Below, one piece after another: positions 41,749 through 50,900 of a DNA stretch of 64,000 bases (its first letter is position 1; each line of letters starts with the position of its first letter). This stretch comes from Enterococcus raffinosus (GTDB lineage: Bacteria; Bacillota; Bacilli; Lactobacillales; Enterococcaceae). A program made the translations under genes and the position numbers. Under the pieces are notes generated by a model. It was given only the letters and a program-made list of their open reading frames with translations, was not told the origin of the DNA and ran no database searches. Where the stretch lies: assembly GCF_018917525.1 (NCBI RefSeq), contig NZ_JAHLOS010000003.1:62001-126000 (forward strand). The letters run 5' to 3'.

Positions 41749-42399
41749 TATTCCTTCAGCCGAGCGAGCTTTCAATTGCGTCATATCAATAATCTGAAAG
41801 CCGCCATTTTCCTTTTTTAAAATGTTATCCTCAGCTAATTTTTTTAATAAACGCATCAAATGCCGATAACTGATTCCCACCGTCGCGGCGACATCTGTTA
41901 AACGATCAAAGAAAAAATCCTTATAAGCCCCTTGAGCAATATAGGAGCATAGTCGCTGCTCACCGCTAAATAAAACATTCGAAGTAAAGTTGTAGGAATC
42001 TCGGATCATATTCAACGCTAAATCCTCGGTCATTCTCGTCATGAAGGTCAGATTTTTAAAGAGAGTGTCCTGTTTACTCTGAAAAGGGATCAGGATACAT
42101 TCAAAAGGCGAGAGCGTCATGACGGAGGCGGTCGCATACTTCGTTCCAGTCATTAATTCCGCGTGTCCGATCAACCCTCTAGAAAGATAATGAGCTAAAA
42201 TCAAGTCTTTGCCATTCGGAGCACTGACGCAAACTTTGGCTTTTCCTGAAACTACGATCATCAAATACTTGTATTCCACACCTTGACTATATATTTCTTC
42301 TCCCGTACCAAAATGCCGAATCTCACAAATCGATTCATGCTCCAATAAACCATAATAATCGAGTATTTCGCGGTGCAGCTTTTCCACTTTTCCTACCAT
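41737..42399 (-). CDS. Crp/Fnr-family transcriptional regulator
   Basis: 220 aa. Cyclic-nucleotide-type beta-roll (about 30-130: GTGEEIYSQGVEYKYLMIVVSGKAKVCV, GLIGHAELMTG), dimer helix and C-terminal winged helix (about 165-215: FFDRLTDVAATVGISYRHLMRLLKKL). It lacks the N-terminal cysteine cluster of oxygen-sensing FNR, so it is more like ArcR/YeiL-type regulators. ATG 42399 with AAGGG upstream; a GTG at 42432 is an alternative start. Confidence 0.88.
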   Translation of the reverse strand: MVGKVEKLHREILDYYGLLEHESICEIRHFGTGEEIYSQGVEYKYLMIVVSGKAKVCVSAPNGKDLILAHYLSRGLIGHAELMTGTKYATASVMTLSPFECILIPFQSKQDTLFKNLTFMTRMTEDLALNMIRDSYNFTSNVLFSGEQRLCSYIAQGAYKDFFFDRLTDVAATVGISYRHLMRLLKKLAEDNILKKENGGFQIIDMTQLKARSAEGIQAR

Positions 42400-42553
42400 T
42401 TCCTCACCCTTTTTTTCTATAATGGTCTTCACTTAATATTTTACTATGAATCAAGTTTGAAGGGCGCTTTAAGATCTATTTTTACTTTTCGCGATTTCTT
42501 TTCTCGGATCTTTCAGTTAAACTAATTGAAAACGATTAAAGGATTGTCGTGAT

Positions 42554-43027
42554 ATGATCAAGTATAAGCTAAAAGAATTAGCGTCCTTTTCTGTTGCTGG
42601 TCTAGAACTGGCGCTGACAAATCAAAAAAGCAAGAATCTTGAACGCAGTCTATCATTTTGGCCGCGTTTTAATTATCAGCTTAAAAGCAATGGATTGAAC
42701 CAACAAACTGGAAATTGGACTAAGTATGCGTTTATGGAACGGCGAGATGGGCAGCTTTATTATTATTGTGCCATCCCAAAAATGAAGGCGAATCCAACAA
42801 AATTCATTTTGAAGGATATTCCTGCGGGGAAATATTTGGTTGTGGAGCATCAAGGTGCGATGGACCAAATCTACGCTACATATGAAGAGATTTACCAGAA
42901 GCTGATTCCCAAGCTTGGTTTGAACTTGGAACAAACGAACTTTTTACATTTTGAAAAATATGACGAAAGATTTCATTGGAATCGAAGCGGTTCAATTATT
43001 GAGCTTTGGATTCCATTAAAAGACTAA
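42554..43027 (+). CDS. GyrI-like small-molecule-binding protein
   Basis: 157 aa, a stand-alone GyrI/effector-binding (SRPBCC-like duplicated beta-alpha) domain: LKELASFSVAGLELAL, YYYCAIPKMK, FILKDIPAGKYLVVEHQGAMDQIYATYEEI and a C-terminal IELWIPLKD. It may bind or sequester a drug-like compound, or hydrolyse it as some GyrI-like proteins do. Weak ribosome site (AAAGGA). No close partner gene. Confidence 0.78.
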   Translation: MIKYKLKELASFSVAGLELALTNQKSKNLERSLSFWPRFNYQLKSNGLNQQTGNWTKYAFMERRDGQLYYYCAIPKMKANPTKFILKDIPAGKYLVVEHQGAMDQIYATYEEIYQKLIPKLGLNLEQTNFLHFEKYDERFHWNRSGSIIELWIPLKD

Positions 43028-43127
43028 AGGGTCTAATTAAAGCTGTATTTATAAATATTCATTTTTTATCTGTATTTGGATATGATATACTTTAACTATT
43101 CATAACTGATCGTTAGGAGGAAGCATT

Positions 43128-43616
43128 GTGAATAAAAATGAGATTTTGGATTATCTTAGCAAAAAGGATATTTGGTTTGAAGTGACAGAACATCAGGCTG
43201 TATACAACATGGAGGAACTTTCCGAGGTTGCGTTGCCATACCCAGAAGCTGATGCGAAGAATCTTTTTGTCCGTGATGATAAAAAAAGAAATTTTTATCT
43301 AATTACTGTTAAAGGCGACAAAAGGGTCGACCTTAAAGAGTTTAAGAAGGAAAACAACACGCGACGATTATCTTTTTCATCAGAGAATGATTTAATGGAA
43401 GTGATGGGATTAGTTCCAGGCGCGGTGAGCCCTTTTGGAATTTTAAATGATTCAGAACACAAAGTACACTTCTTTATTGATGCCGACTTCTTTGAAGAAC
43501 CAGGACTTATTGGTGTTCATCCGAACGATAATACAGCAACCGTATGGTTAAAAACAGAGGATTTAGTCGCGATTGTTAAAGAGCATGAAAATCAAGTAAC
43601 GGTTGTTCACCTTTAG
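43128..43616 (+). CDS. YbaK/ProX-type aminoacyl-tRNA deacylase
   Basis: 162 aa. The YbaK/EbsC fold that clears mischarged tRNA (ProXp-ala/PrdX-like): VTEHQAVYNMEEL, AKNLFVRDDKKRNFYLITVKGDKRVDLK, GLVPGAVSPFGILND and FVHPNDN-like text (IGVHPNDNTATVWL). Start GTG 43128 with AGGAGGAAG upstream. Monocistronic; a terminator lies about 130 nt downstream. Confidence 0.9.
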   Translation: MNKNEILDYLSKKDIWFEVTEHQAVYNMEELSEVALPYPEADAKNLFVRDDKKRNFYLITVKGDKRVDLKEFKKENNTRRLSFSSENDLMEVMGLVPGAVSPFGILNDSEHKVHFFIDADFFEEPGLIGVHPNDNTATVWLKTEDLVAIVKEHENQVTVVHL

Positions 43617-43743
43617 ATTTCATGTCCTTCATAGTAACGTGACTCAAATGAACTTGGGTGTTTTAAAATTAGCTTCTCAGATTTTTTTGCGTTAAATTAC
43701 GTATAGATGTATCTATTTTTTAAAGATATTAGGTCGCAGCTTA

Positions 43744-43767
43744 AAGCACTCTTTTGAGTGTTTTTTT
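43744..43767 (+). terminator. Terminator before the ABC exporter operon
   Basis: AGCACTC-TTTT-GAGTGTT followed by T-run. Confidence 0.75.
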
Positions 43768-43829
43768 CTTTTCATTTATTGTCATGGCGAAGCTTTTCTC
43801 GTATAGTGAATGAATAAGGGGGCGACAAA

Positions 43830-44588
43830 ATGATTGAATTAAAAGGTGTAACAAAAATATATGATCAGAAAAAAGCGTTAGATAATTTAAGTTTAACGAT
43901 TAAGGCCGGTGAGATTTTCGGCTTTTTAGGCCATAATGGGGCGGGAAAATCGACAACGATCAAAAGTTTAGTGAGTATTATTGAGCCTACGAGTGGTGAG
44001 ATTTTGTTTGATGGAAAGAATTTGAAGACGGATCGATTAGCAATTAAGAAGAAGATCGCCTATGTACCGGATTCGCCAGATATGTTTTTACAATTAACAG
44101 CCAATGAGTATTGGGATTTAATCTCGGCTGCTTATGATCTGAAGGGGCAGGAGCATCGCCGACAAGAGCTGATCGATTTATTTGATTTAGTTGGTCACGA
44201 AGATGAAACATTGGAAAGCTTTTCTCACGGCATGCGGCAAAAAACGATCATTATTGGAGCCTTACTGCCAGATCCCGATATTTGGATCTTAGATGAACCG
44301 TTGCAAGGCTTAGATCCGCAGGCAGCATTTGATTTGAAGGAAATGATTAAACGCCATGCCGAAAAGGGCAACACAGTGATTTTTTCGACGCATGTCTTAG
44401 ACACCGCACAGCAATTGTGCGACGAACTGGCAATTTTGAAAAAAGGCGAGCTGATCTATAACGGTTCCGTGGACAATTTATTGCAGGATTATCCAAATGA
44501 ATCGCTAGAAAGCGTCTACCTCAAAATGGCTGGACGCCAAGCTGATGGGGACTTGATTACTGAAATTGAGGAGCCTGCCCATGAATAG
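43830..44588 (+). CDS. ABC exporter ATP-binding protein
   Basis: 252 aa. Walker A GHNGAGKST, signature-region FSHGMRQKTIIIGAL (a non-standard SHGMRQK in place of SGGQxQR, as in YtrB/EcsA-like ATPases), Walker B IWILDEPLQGLDP and switch His in FSTHVLD. A C-terminal 40-residue extension follows. The last 8 nt overlap the permease start. Likely an exporter of lipid, peptide or antibiotic; substrate unknown. Confidence 0.92.
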   Translation: MIELKGVTKIYDQKKALDNLSLTIKAGEIFGFLGHNGAGKSTTIKSLVSIIEPTSGEILFDGKNLKTDRLAIKKKIAYVPDSPDMFLQLTANEYWDLISAAYDLKGQEHRRQELIDLFDLVGHEDETLESFSHGMRQKTIIIGALLPDPDIWILDEPLQGLDPQAAFDLKEMIKRHAEKGNTVIFSTHVLDTAQQLCDELAILKKGELIYNGSVDNLLQDYPNESLESVYLKMAGRQADGDLITEIEEPAHE

Positions 44589-46182
44589 TCAAATCATCAA
44601 ACGCTTGATTGCAGTCAACATGCTGTATGTCAATCCATCTTCCACCAATCAAATTCGAAAAAAAGGCCATAAGGGCAAAAAAGTTATTCGTAGTATCGTT
44701 CAACAGTATTTAATGTCTGGAGTAATCTTCCTAGTAATTTATGGAGCAACTATGGTGATGATTGATTTTTCAAAATTGCCTGGCTTTTTTACTTATTATA
44801 TGATGCTGTTTGCCTTGATTGGTTTCTCCCAATCACTTTCAGCGATTTTTAATGTCTTTTTTGAAAGTAAAGATTTACAGGATTATTTGCCTTTGCCAAT
44901 CAAGCAAGGGGAGGTCTTTGTCGCCAAGTTTTTGGCAGTTGGGATGACAATTGTACCTTTTTTATTGCCACTGTTGATTCTATTTTTCTTGACGGCCTAT
45001 AAAAGCGGCTATTCTGTAATAATTGCGGTAATCGGAGCCATCCTACTTTTCATTATTTTCTTTACACTACTATTCAGTTTATGTAGCTTGATTGTTTTTG
45101 GAATGACAAAAACCAAGCTGTTCCGGCGACATAAAAAGCTGTTCACTAGCCTGATGCTGGGATTTTCCATGATTGTTTCTGTAGGCGGGGTTCTGGCAAT
45201 CAATTTCACCCAAAATTCTGTGGATCATTCGAGTACGAGTGGTATGGTTGACCGACATGCATTTTCGGCTTTCATGCCGTTTTATCGTGTTATGCATGAG
45301 TTGTTTTCGGTAAGTGGACTTATTACTTTACTTGTGTTGTTGGCTTTGACTGGTCTGCTTTTGCTGGCATTGAGATTTTTTGTGATTCCAAGCTTATATG
45401 AACAATTCAGCGATGAAGGTTCGCACACTGTGGCGATAAAGCGAAAACGGAAAACCGATCAATCGTTGAAGCAGTTGTTGGCAAGCTATAATCGCCAATT
45501 ACTGAAAAATCCAAACTTGATTATGCAGGTCTTAACGTCATCTTTGATTATGCCAATTGTGATGATTGGAACGATGGTAACAACGAGTCCCATCAATTTA
45601 CAAACTTTGACGCCAAAATTTATGGGGGTATTCTTTGTTGCAGGAATCGTTTTTGCGACGATTATGTTGAATCAAACTTCATTTGTCAGCAATCTGATTT
45701 CATTAGATCGCGAGAATTTTTCCTTTATTCAGTCGCTTCCCCTGTCATTAGAAAAATATCTTCGCCAAAAATTTTGGGTTGGCTGTAAGATTCAGATGCT
45801 GATCGCTGGTGGGGTAGGCGTGCTGATTGCTGTAGTATTGCGATTTCCACTGTTTCTCTCAGTGCCATTTATCGTGGGAATATTATGGGGAACCTATCTA
45901 TTATCCCTGCACTTTTTCAGCCGTGATTATCGTTTGCTGAACGTGACCTGGACCAATGTTAGTCAGCTTTTCACGCGAGGAGTGGGGAATTACGGCTTGA
46001 TGTTGTGGATGTTTGGCTCACTTTTTGTTGGTGCGATCTTAATCGTTTTATATGTGATTGCTGTTACGATGAATCTTAATCCAGTATTATTAAATGGCGG
46101 TGTCATGATTTGGTTAGCAATCATGTCTACGGCATGGCTATGGATCAATCGAAACAATTTTTGGAAGAAGTTAGGCGACTGA
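44581..46182 (+). CDS. ABC exporter permease
   Basis: 533 aa with about twelve membrane helices in two halves separated by a basic cytoplasmic stretch (about 285-305, KRKRKTDQSLKQLL). Partner of the preceding ATPase; resembles the large EcsB/YtrC-like permeases. ATG 44581 has GAGGAG 7 nt upstream inside the ATPase gene; the frame open from 44566 is not needed. Terminator follows. Confidence 0.82.
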   Translation: MNSQIIKRLIAVNMLYVNPSSTNQIRKKGHKGKKVIRSIVQQYLMSGVIFLVIYGATMVMIDFSKLPGFFTYYMMLFALIGFSQSLSAIFNVFFESKDLQDYLPLPIKQGEVFVAKFLAVGMTIVPFLLPLLILFFLTAYKSGYSVIIAVIGAILLFIIFFTLLFSLCSLIVFGMTKTKLFRRHKKLFTSLMLGFSMIVSVGGVLAINFTQNSVDHSSTSGMVDRHAFSAFMPFYRVMHELFSVSGLITLLVLLALTGLLLLALRFFVIPSLYEQFSDEGSHTVAIKRKRKTDQSLKQLLASYNRQLLKNPNLIMQVLTSSLIMPIVMIGTMVTTSPINLQTLTPKFMGVFFVAGIVFATIMLNQTSFVSNLISLDRENFSFIQSLPLSLEKYLRQKFWVGCKIQMLIAGGVGVLIAVVLRFPLFLSVPFIVGILWGTYLLSLHFFSRDYRLLNVTWTNVSQLFTRGVGNYGLMLWMFGSLFVGAILIVLYVIAVTMNLNPVLLNGGVMIWLAIMSTAWLWINRNNFWKKLGD

Positions 46183-46196
46183 CTACAGCTGGATAG

Positions 46197-46224
46197 AAGA
46201 GCCTCGAATCGAGGTTCTTTTTTT
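46197..46224 (+). terminator. Terminator of the ABC exporter operon
   Basis: AAGAGCCTCG-AAT-CGAGGTTCTT and five T. Confidence 0.92.
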
Positions 46225-46831
46225 AATCTGTAATTTACATAAAGATATTATTGTTCAAGAAGAACTTCGGGAAAATTAGATTGTATTTAGTTTTTAGATG
46301 AAAATTAATGGGCGTATAGTGGTAATTAAATAAAATAATTCAAATGAAATTATCATAAATAGTCGGTAGAAATATAGGATTCAAAATTAATGCTCATTTA
46401 ACAGAGGTGTTAAACGATCTTTTGTAACTGATTCCCTGTATTTTTTTAAATTTAAATAAAGAAATCGAGTTAGATAGGTAGCGCTTTCTAATTTTTTGGT
46501 ATTGTCTTTTAGTTTGATATAACGTGATTTATTAAAGACGATAAAATATAATAAAAAAACAAATTAAAATCACCATTCAGATCATCTTTAAATCTCGTTA
46601 TTTTATCATTTAACATGCTGGAGGATAGTTCAGCTTTCGTAATTGTTTTCATGCAATTTGTCAGAATATTCAATGAGTTTCGCCATTCTTGCGCTCTGTC
46701 TTTTTTCATTGTAAAGTAACACTTAGGGATTTCTTACATTTAAAGTGTTCTTGTTCAATTAATAACTAATTATAAGATCGAAACACAAGCGTAATTAAAA
46801 GCCCTAGAAAAATTGAATAGGAGTGGTTTCA
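46225..46831. other. AT-rich intergenic region, no convincing gene
   Basis: About 600 bp, markedly richer in A+T than its surroundings. A 66-codon minus-strand frame at 46509-46709 lacks a ribosome site and is not accepted. No known RNA motif was recognised. The promoter of the YjeM-like gene must lie near the right end. Confidence 0.5.
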
Positions 46832-48319
46832 ATGGCCAAATCGGAGAAAGGCATGACGCTGGTTGCATTAGTCATGATGATCTTTACCTCGGTATTTGGG
46901 TTTGCTAATGGGCCAGTAGCCTTTTACTTAATGGGCTATGGGTCGATCGTCTTTTACGTTGTCGCAGCAATTCTATTTTTTATTCCATTTGCATTGATGA
47001 TGGCGGAGTTCGGTTCAACGATCAAAGGCGAAAACAGCGGGATGTACAAATGGCTGGAGGTCAGCGTAGGACCACGTTTCGCATTTATCGGAACATTCAT
47101 GTGGTTTGCTTCTTACGTTGTCTGGATGGTTTCTACATCATCTAAAGTTTGGATTCCTTTTACTACAGCATTTGCTGGGAGTGATCAAACACAAAAACTA
47201 CATATGTTCGGAATGAATTCTACTCAAGTAGTTGGTTTGCTAGCATGTGTCTGGATGATCATCGTAACGTTGGTCTCAATCAAAGGGGTCAAAGGAATCG
47301 TTAAAATCACTAGCTTAGGTGGGATTGCGGTAACGAGTTTAAACGTTGTTTTAATCGTGATTTCTGGCATTATTTTGGTATTAAATGGGGGGCATTTGGC
47401 TCAACCGTTTAACCATATTTTACATTCACCAAATCCTAGCTATCAAAGCCCAATCGGTCTTTTAGGCTTCGCGGTATTTGCAATCTTTGCTTATGGTGGT
47501 TTGGAAGCTGTTGGGGGAATGGTTGATAAAACTAAAAACCCTGAAAAAACCTTCCCTAAAGGTGTTGTTCTTTCTGCATTGATCATCTCTGTTGGTTATG
47601 CATTAGGGATCTTCTTATGGGGTGTAAGTACGAACTGGCAAGATGTGTTATCTGGTGATTCAACAAACTTAGGAAATATTTCCTACGTAATGATGAACAA
47701 CTTAGGATACGTTTTAGGTGACGCTATGGGACTAGGTCACGGCGCTGCCATCAGTATGGGTAACTGGTTTGCTCGTTATACTGGTTTAGGAATGTTCTTG
47801 GCTTATAGCGGTGCGTTCTTCACATTGACGTATTCTCCATTGAAGACGTTGATCATGGGAACACCGAAAAAATTATGGCCTAAGAAATTTACTGAATTGA
47901 ACGAAAATGGTATGCCAAGCTTTGCTATGTGGGTACAATGTGCGATCGTTGTTGCGATTATCTTGATCGCTTCATTTGCTACACCAGATCCATCAGCTTT
48001 CTACAATATTTTGACTTTGATGGCGAACGTTTCAATGACATTACCATACTTGTTCTTGATCTATGCGTTCCCTAAATTCAAACAAAAACAGGGATTGGAT
48101 CGTCCGTTTGAAGTGTACAAATCTAAGAGTATGACAATGATCATCAGTGTCGTCGTCTTCCTATTGGTATTGGGTGCGAATGTCTTCACGATCTTCCAAC
48201 CAATCATCGAAGGTGCTGGCGCTCGCGATACATTATGGATGATTGCTGGTCCAGTTGGATTTACCGTAGTTGGGATTATTCTTTACCAAAACTATGTACG
48301 TCGTGCTAAAAATAATTAA
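46832..48319 (+). CDS. yjeM: APC-family amino acid permease, YjeM-like
   Basis: 495 aa, about twelve membrane helices. Helix 1 reads ALVMMIFTSVFGFANGPVAF, helix 3 region FIGTFMWFASYVVWM, and GLLGFAVFAIFAYGGLEAVGGMVDKTKNPEKTFPKG matches glutamate/GABA-antiporter-type APC proteins called YjeM. The substrate is not proven. ATG 46832 has AGGAGTGG; codon use looks adapted to high expression. A 22-bp stem terminator follows. Confidence 0.88.
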   Translation: MAKSEKGMTLVALVMMIFTSVFGFANGPVAFYLMGYGSIVFYVVAAILFFIPFALMMAEFGSTIKGENSGMYKWLEVSVGPRFAFIGTFMWFASYVVWMVSTSSKVWIPFTTAFAGSDQTQKLHMFGMNSTQVVGLLACVWMIIVTLVSIKGVKGIVKITSLGGIAVTSLNVVLIVISGIILVLNGGHLAQPFNHILHSPNPSYQSPIGLLGFAVFAIFAYGGLEAVGGMVDKTKNPEKTFPKGVVLSALIISVGYALGIFLWGVSTNWQDVLSGDSTNLGNISYVMMNNLGYVLGDAMGLGHGAAISMGNWFARYTGLGMFLAYSGAFFTLTYSPLKTLIMGTPKKLWPKKFTELNENGMPSFAMWVQCAIVVAIILIASFATPDPSAFYNILTLMANVSMTLPYLFLIYAFPKFKQKQGLDRPFEVYKSKSMTMIISVVVFLLVLGANVFTIFQPIIEGAGARDTLWMIAGPVGFTVVGIILYQNYVRRAKNN

Positions 48320-48337
48320 TTTACAATAAGAGATTAT

Positions 48338-48385
48338 GAAGAAGCTGCCCCAAAAGTCTAATAGACTTTTGGGGCAGCTTCTTTT
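48338..48385 (+). terminator. Very strong terminator
   Basis: A perfect 22-bp inverted repeat (48338-48359 and 48361-48382) beginning AAGAAGCTGCCCC, with T-run after it. Confidence 0.95.
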
Positions 48386-48397
48386 TACCAATAAACG

Positions 48398-48554
48398 GCG
48401 ACTCATAGGTAGCATATACGAAATTAAGCGTAAATAGACAAAAATTTGAGAAGCACCGAGTAGGTACCATTCAATATTTGTTCCTACGTCAGGGGAAGCT
48501 TGGTAATTTTCGTAATTTCCTGCTTATTTCTTGGTGCTGAATACTTATGAGTCG
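48398..48554. repeat. 157-bp element with inverted ends
   Basis: Ends CGACTCATAGGTA (48398-48410) and TACTTATGAGTCG (48542-48554) are inverted repeats with one mismatch in 13. Nested inside are AGCACCGAG (about 48452) against CTTGGTGCT (about 48525), and other short complementary pieces. It has the shape of a miniature inverted-repeat element or a long structured RNA. No ORF. Confidence 0.6.
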
Positions 48555-48650
48555 GTCTCTTTTTTACATAGATTAATTAAAGACAAACAATGCCTGCTAA
48601 TAAAACTAAATTAATACGCACTGTCTTTTTTTTTAAAGATGAGGAAACTA

Positions 48651-48705
48651 TTGACAATGTTTAGGTACCGAACTATAATAAAATAAAAAGTTAGGTACCT
48701 AACTT
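48651..48705 (+). promoter_or_regulatory. Consensus promoter with two palindromic operators
   Basis: Perfect TTGACA (48651-48656) and TATAAT (48674-48679) with a 17-nt spacer. The spacer holds TTAGGTACCGAA, and 8 nt after -10 begins the 18-bp perfect palindrome AAGTTAGGTACCTAACTT (48688-48705). A repressor binding both sites would shut the antiporter promoter. No regulator gene is adjacent. Confidence 0.88.
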
Positions 48706-48734
48706 AACAGTCGAAACAGTTAGGAGGAGGAGTT

Positions 48735-50732
48735 ATGAATTTATTTTTATATGTAATCATCATGATTGTCGGGGTGTTGTTATCTAATATTGTCAATCGA
48801 TTTATCCCGAAGTTGGCTATCCCAATCATACAAATTCTAGTGGGGGTGGGGATTGCTGTACTTCCGCTGGGCTTTAAGTTGGAGTTGGACCCAGAGATGT
48901 TCTTCTTACTTTTTATTGCTCCATTAGTCTATTATGGGGGAATGACGGCTAACAAACTGGCGATGTGGGATATGAGAAAGTCAATTTTAAATATGGCGAT
49001 TGTCTTTGTTGTCATCACGAGTTTGATTGTGGGTTCTCTAGTGCATTTTTTAATACCGGCTATTTCATTGCCTGCAGGAATCATGCTTATCGCTTCACTA
49101 GGACCAACGGATGATGTCGCAGTAGCATCTGTTGGTAAACGGTATTCAGTACCAGGAAAATTGATGGAATTATTAGAAGGTGAATCGATTTTTAACGATG
49201 TCAGCGGTATTCTTCTATTCCAAATCACTTTGTCGATTATTATTTTTGGGTCATTCTCCGTCAAGCAATCGATCGTGCAGTTCTTTGTCTTTAGTTTAGG
49301 TGGTATTATCATTGCTAATACCTTTTCACTTTTAAAAATTTTGCTATTGAAGCAGTTGAGAATCTTGGGTATTGTCAATGAAACGATTCATGTATTGATC
49401 AGCCTCACCGTTCCTTTTCTAATTTTTTATGTTACCGAATTGTTTTCAATGAGCGGTATTTTAGCAATGTTTACAGCAGGAATACTGTATTCGTTTGAAA
49501 AGCAGAATGAAACTCCGGATACAATTAATCAGCGCTTGACTTCTGAAAGTTTATGGGAGGTATTAACTTTTGTACTTGAGGGGATGGTCTTTATAATTCT
49601 AGGGACGGAGTTTCCCGACATCATCAACTCATTAGTGAAGGAATCATTTATTGTTAGTACAGAATATATTTTGCTATATATCGTTCTTATTACACTTGTA
49701 CTTGCATTGCTCCGCTTTATCTGGTCTTTTTTAACATTGCCTCAGGAGGCTTATCAAGATCAAAAGCTACCAATCTCAAAATGGAAGGCTTCGCTTATTT
49801 TCAGCCTTTCTGGCGCACGCGGAGCGGTTACGTTAGCCAGTGTTTATTCAATACCTTTAGTATTAGGAAATGGCGATCTTTTTCCTCAGCGTAGCTTAAT
49901 GATTGTTATAACTATGGGCGTCATTTTATGTTCCATTGTTCTTGCGTATTTTGTTCTGCCGTTCTTTATTAAGCGGAAAGATTCAGATAAGCGATTGAAA
50001 TCTGCTGAAGTTCATTTGGAAATGCTGCAAAATATCGTACTTGACCTACAAAAACTAACAAATGCTGAAAACCAGAACGAAATTGGGATGGTATTAAAGA
50101 GTTATCAGGATAGAATCAAAGAACTTGAACGAAGTAAAAATTCCTCTAATGAAGAAGCTGATGAAACAAGTCGTTTATTGAATGAAACGATAAAATGGAA
50201 AATGGCGAATGTTGAATTTCTTATAAAAAGTAATCAGTTAGATAAAGCTCTTGGGAACTATTATTTGGCACTCTTAGAAAAGCAATTACACAAAAAAAGA
50301 AGAAAAGCACATAATATTATTGAGGATTTTTCTGAACGAATTAAGTTAATTATCTATATGCGGGTAGGAAAACACAAGGACACTCAAGAAGCTCTGGAGA
50401 TGAAGAAACAATTTTCTGACCTATTAATTTCAAATGATGAATATGTACTAAAAAAACTTAGGGAAAAACAATCTTACGATGAGAGTGGAATTGTTCTTGA
50501 AATGATTAATCATTTTGAAAATTCGCTTGCTGATAAAAGAAGTAGAGAACGATTCAATAATGGGAAACGCCCTGAATTCAATAGTGCAGCTTTATCAGAA
50601 TTGACAGCATATAGCTTGCAACTAGAACGTGAGCAGATTCAGAATATGTATGAAACAGGGCGAATCGAATGGGACGAAGCCAATCGACTGCGTAACAATG
50701 TGACATTATTAGAGATGCAAAAAGGTATATGA
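48735..50732 (+). CDS. CPA1-type Na+/H+ antiporter with long cytoplasmic tail
   Basis: 665 aa. Residues 1-410 are the membrane domain with about twelve helices; the ion-binding motif is ASLGPTDDVAVASV, followed by GESIFNDVSGILLF and later FSLSGARGAVTLAS. The last 250 residues form a charged, helical, probably coiled-coil cytoplasmic region that may regulate transport. AGGAGGAGG before the ATG. More A+T-rich codons than its neighbours. A strong regulated promoter precedes it. Confidence 0.9.
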   Translation: MNLFLYVIIMIVGVLLSNIVNRFIPKLAIPIIQILVGVGIAVLPLGFKLELDPEMFFLLFIAPLVYYGGMTANKLAMWDMRKSILNMAIVFVVITSLIVGSLVHFLIPAISLPAGIMLIASLGPTDDVAVASVGKRYSVPGKLMELLEGESIFNDVSGILLFQITLSIIIFGSFSVKQSIVQFFVFSLGGIIIANTFSLLKILLLKQLRILGIVNETIHVLISLTVPFLIFYVTELFSMSGILAMFTAGILYSFEKQNETPDTINQRLTSESLWEVLTFVLEGMVFIILGTEFPDIINSLVKESFIVSTEYILLYIVLITLVLALLRFIWSFLTLPQEAYQDQKLPISKWKASLIFSLSGARGAVTLASVYSIPLVLGNGDLFPQRSLMIVITMGVILCSIVLAYFVLPFFIKRKDSDKRLKSAEVHLEMLQNIVLDLQKLTNAENQNEIGMVLKSYQDRIKELERSKNSSNEEADETSRLLNETIKWKMANVEFLIKSNQLDKALGNYYLALLEKQLHKKRRKAHNIIEDFSERIKLIIYMRVGKHKDTQEALEMKKQFSDLLISNDEYVLKKLREKQSYDESGIVLEMINHFENSLADKRSRERFNNGKRPEFNSAALSELTAYSLQLEREQIQNMYETGRIEWDEANRLRNNVTLLEMQKGI

Positions 50733-50756
50733 AGTAGGAAATACCTGAATAGAACA

Positions 50757-50799
50757 CTAGAGAAACGTGAAAAATATTTTTGCGTTTTTCTAGTTTTTT
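50757..50799 (+). terminator. Terminator of the antiporter gene
   Basis: CTAGAGAAACG and CGTTTTTCTAG with inner A/T pairing, then six T. Confidence 0.85.
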
Positions 50800-50900
50800 G
50801 CTAAAGGCAAGATTTATCTATTTTTGATTTTAAAACTTGTTTTTAGACTTAGTTAGTTTTTTGATAAACTTATTTATGACTAAAGAACAAGGGGTACGAA

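Noticed and set aside
46509-46709. 66-codon minus-strand ORF in the AT-rich gap
   Set aside because: No ribosome site, low-complexity AT-driven composition, no recognisable family.
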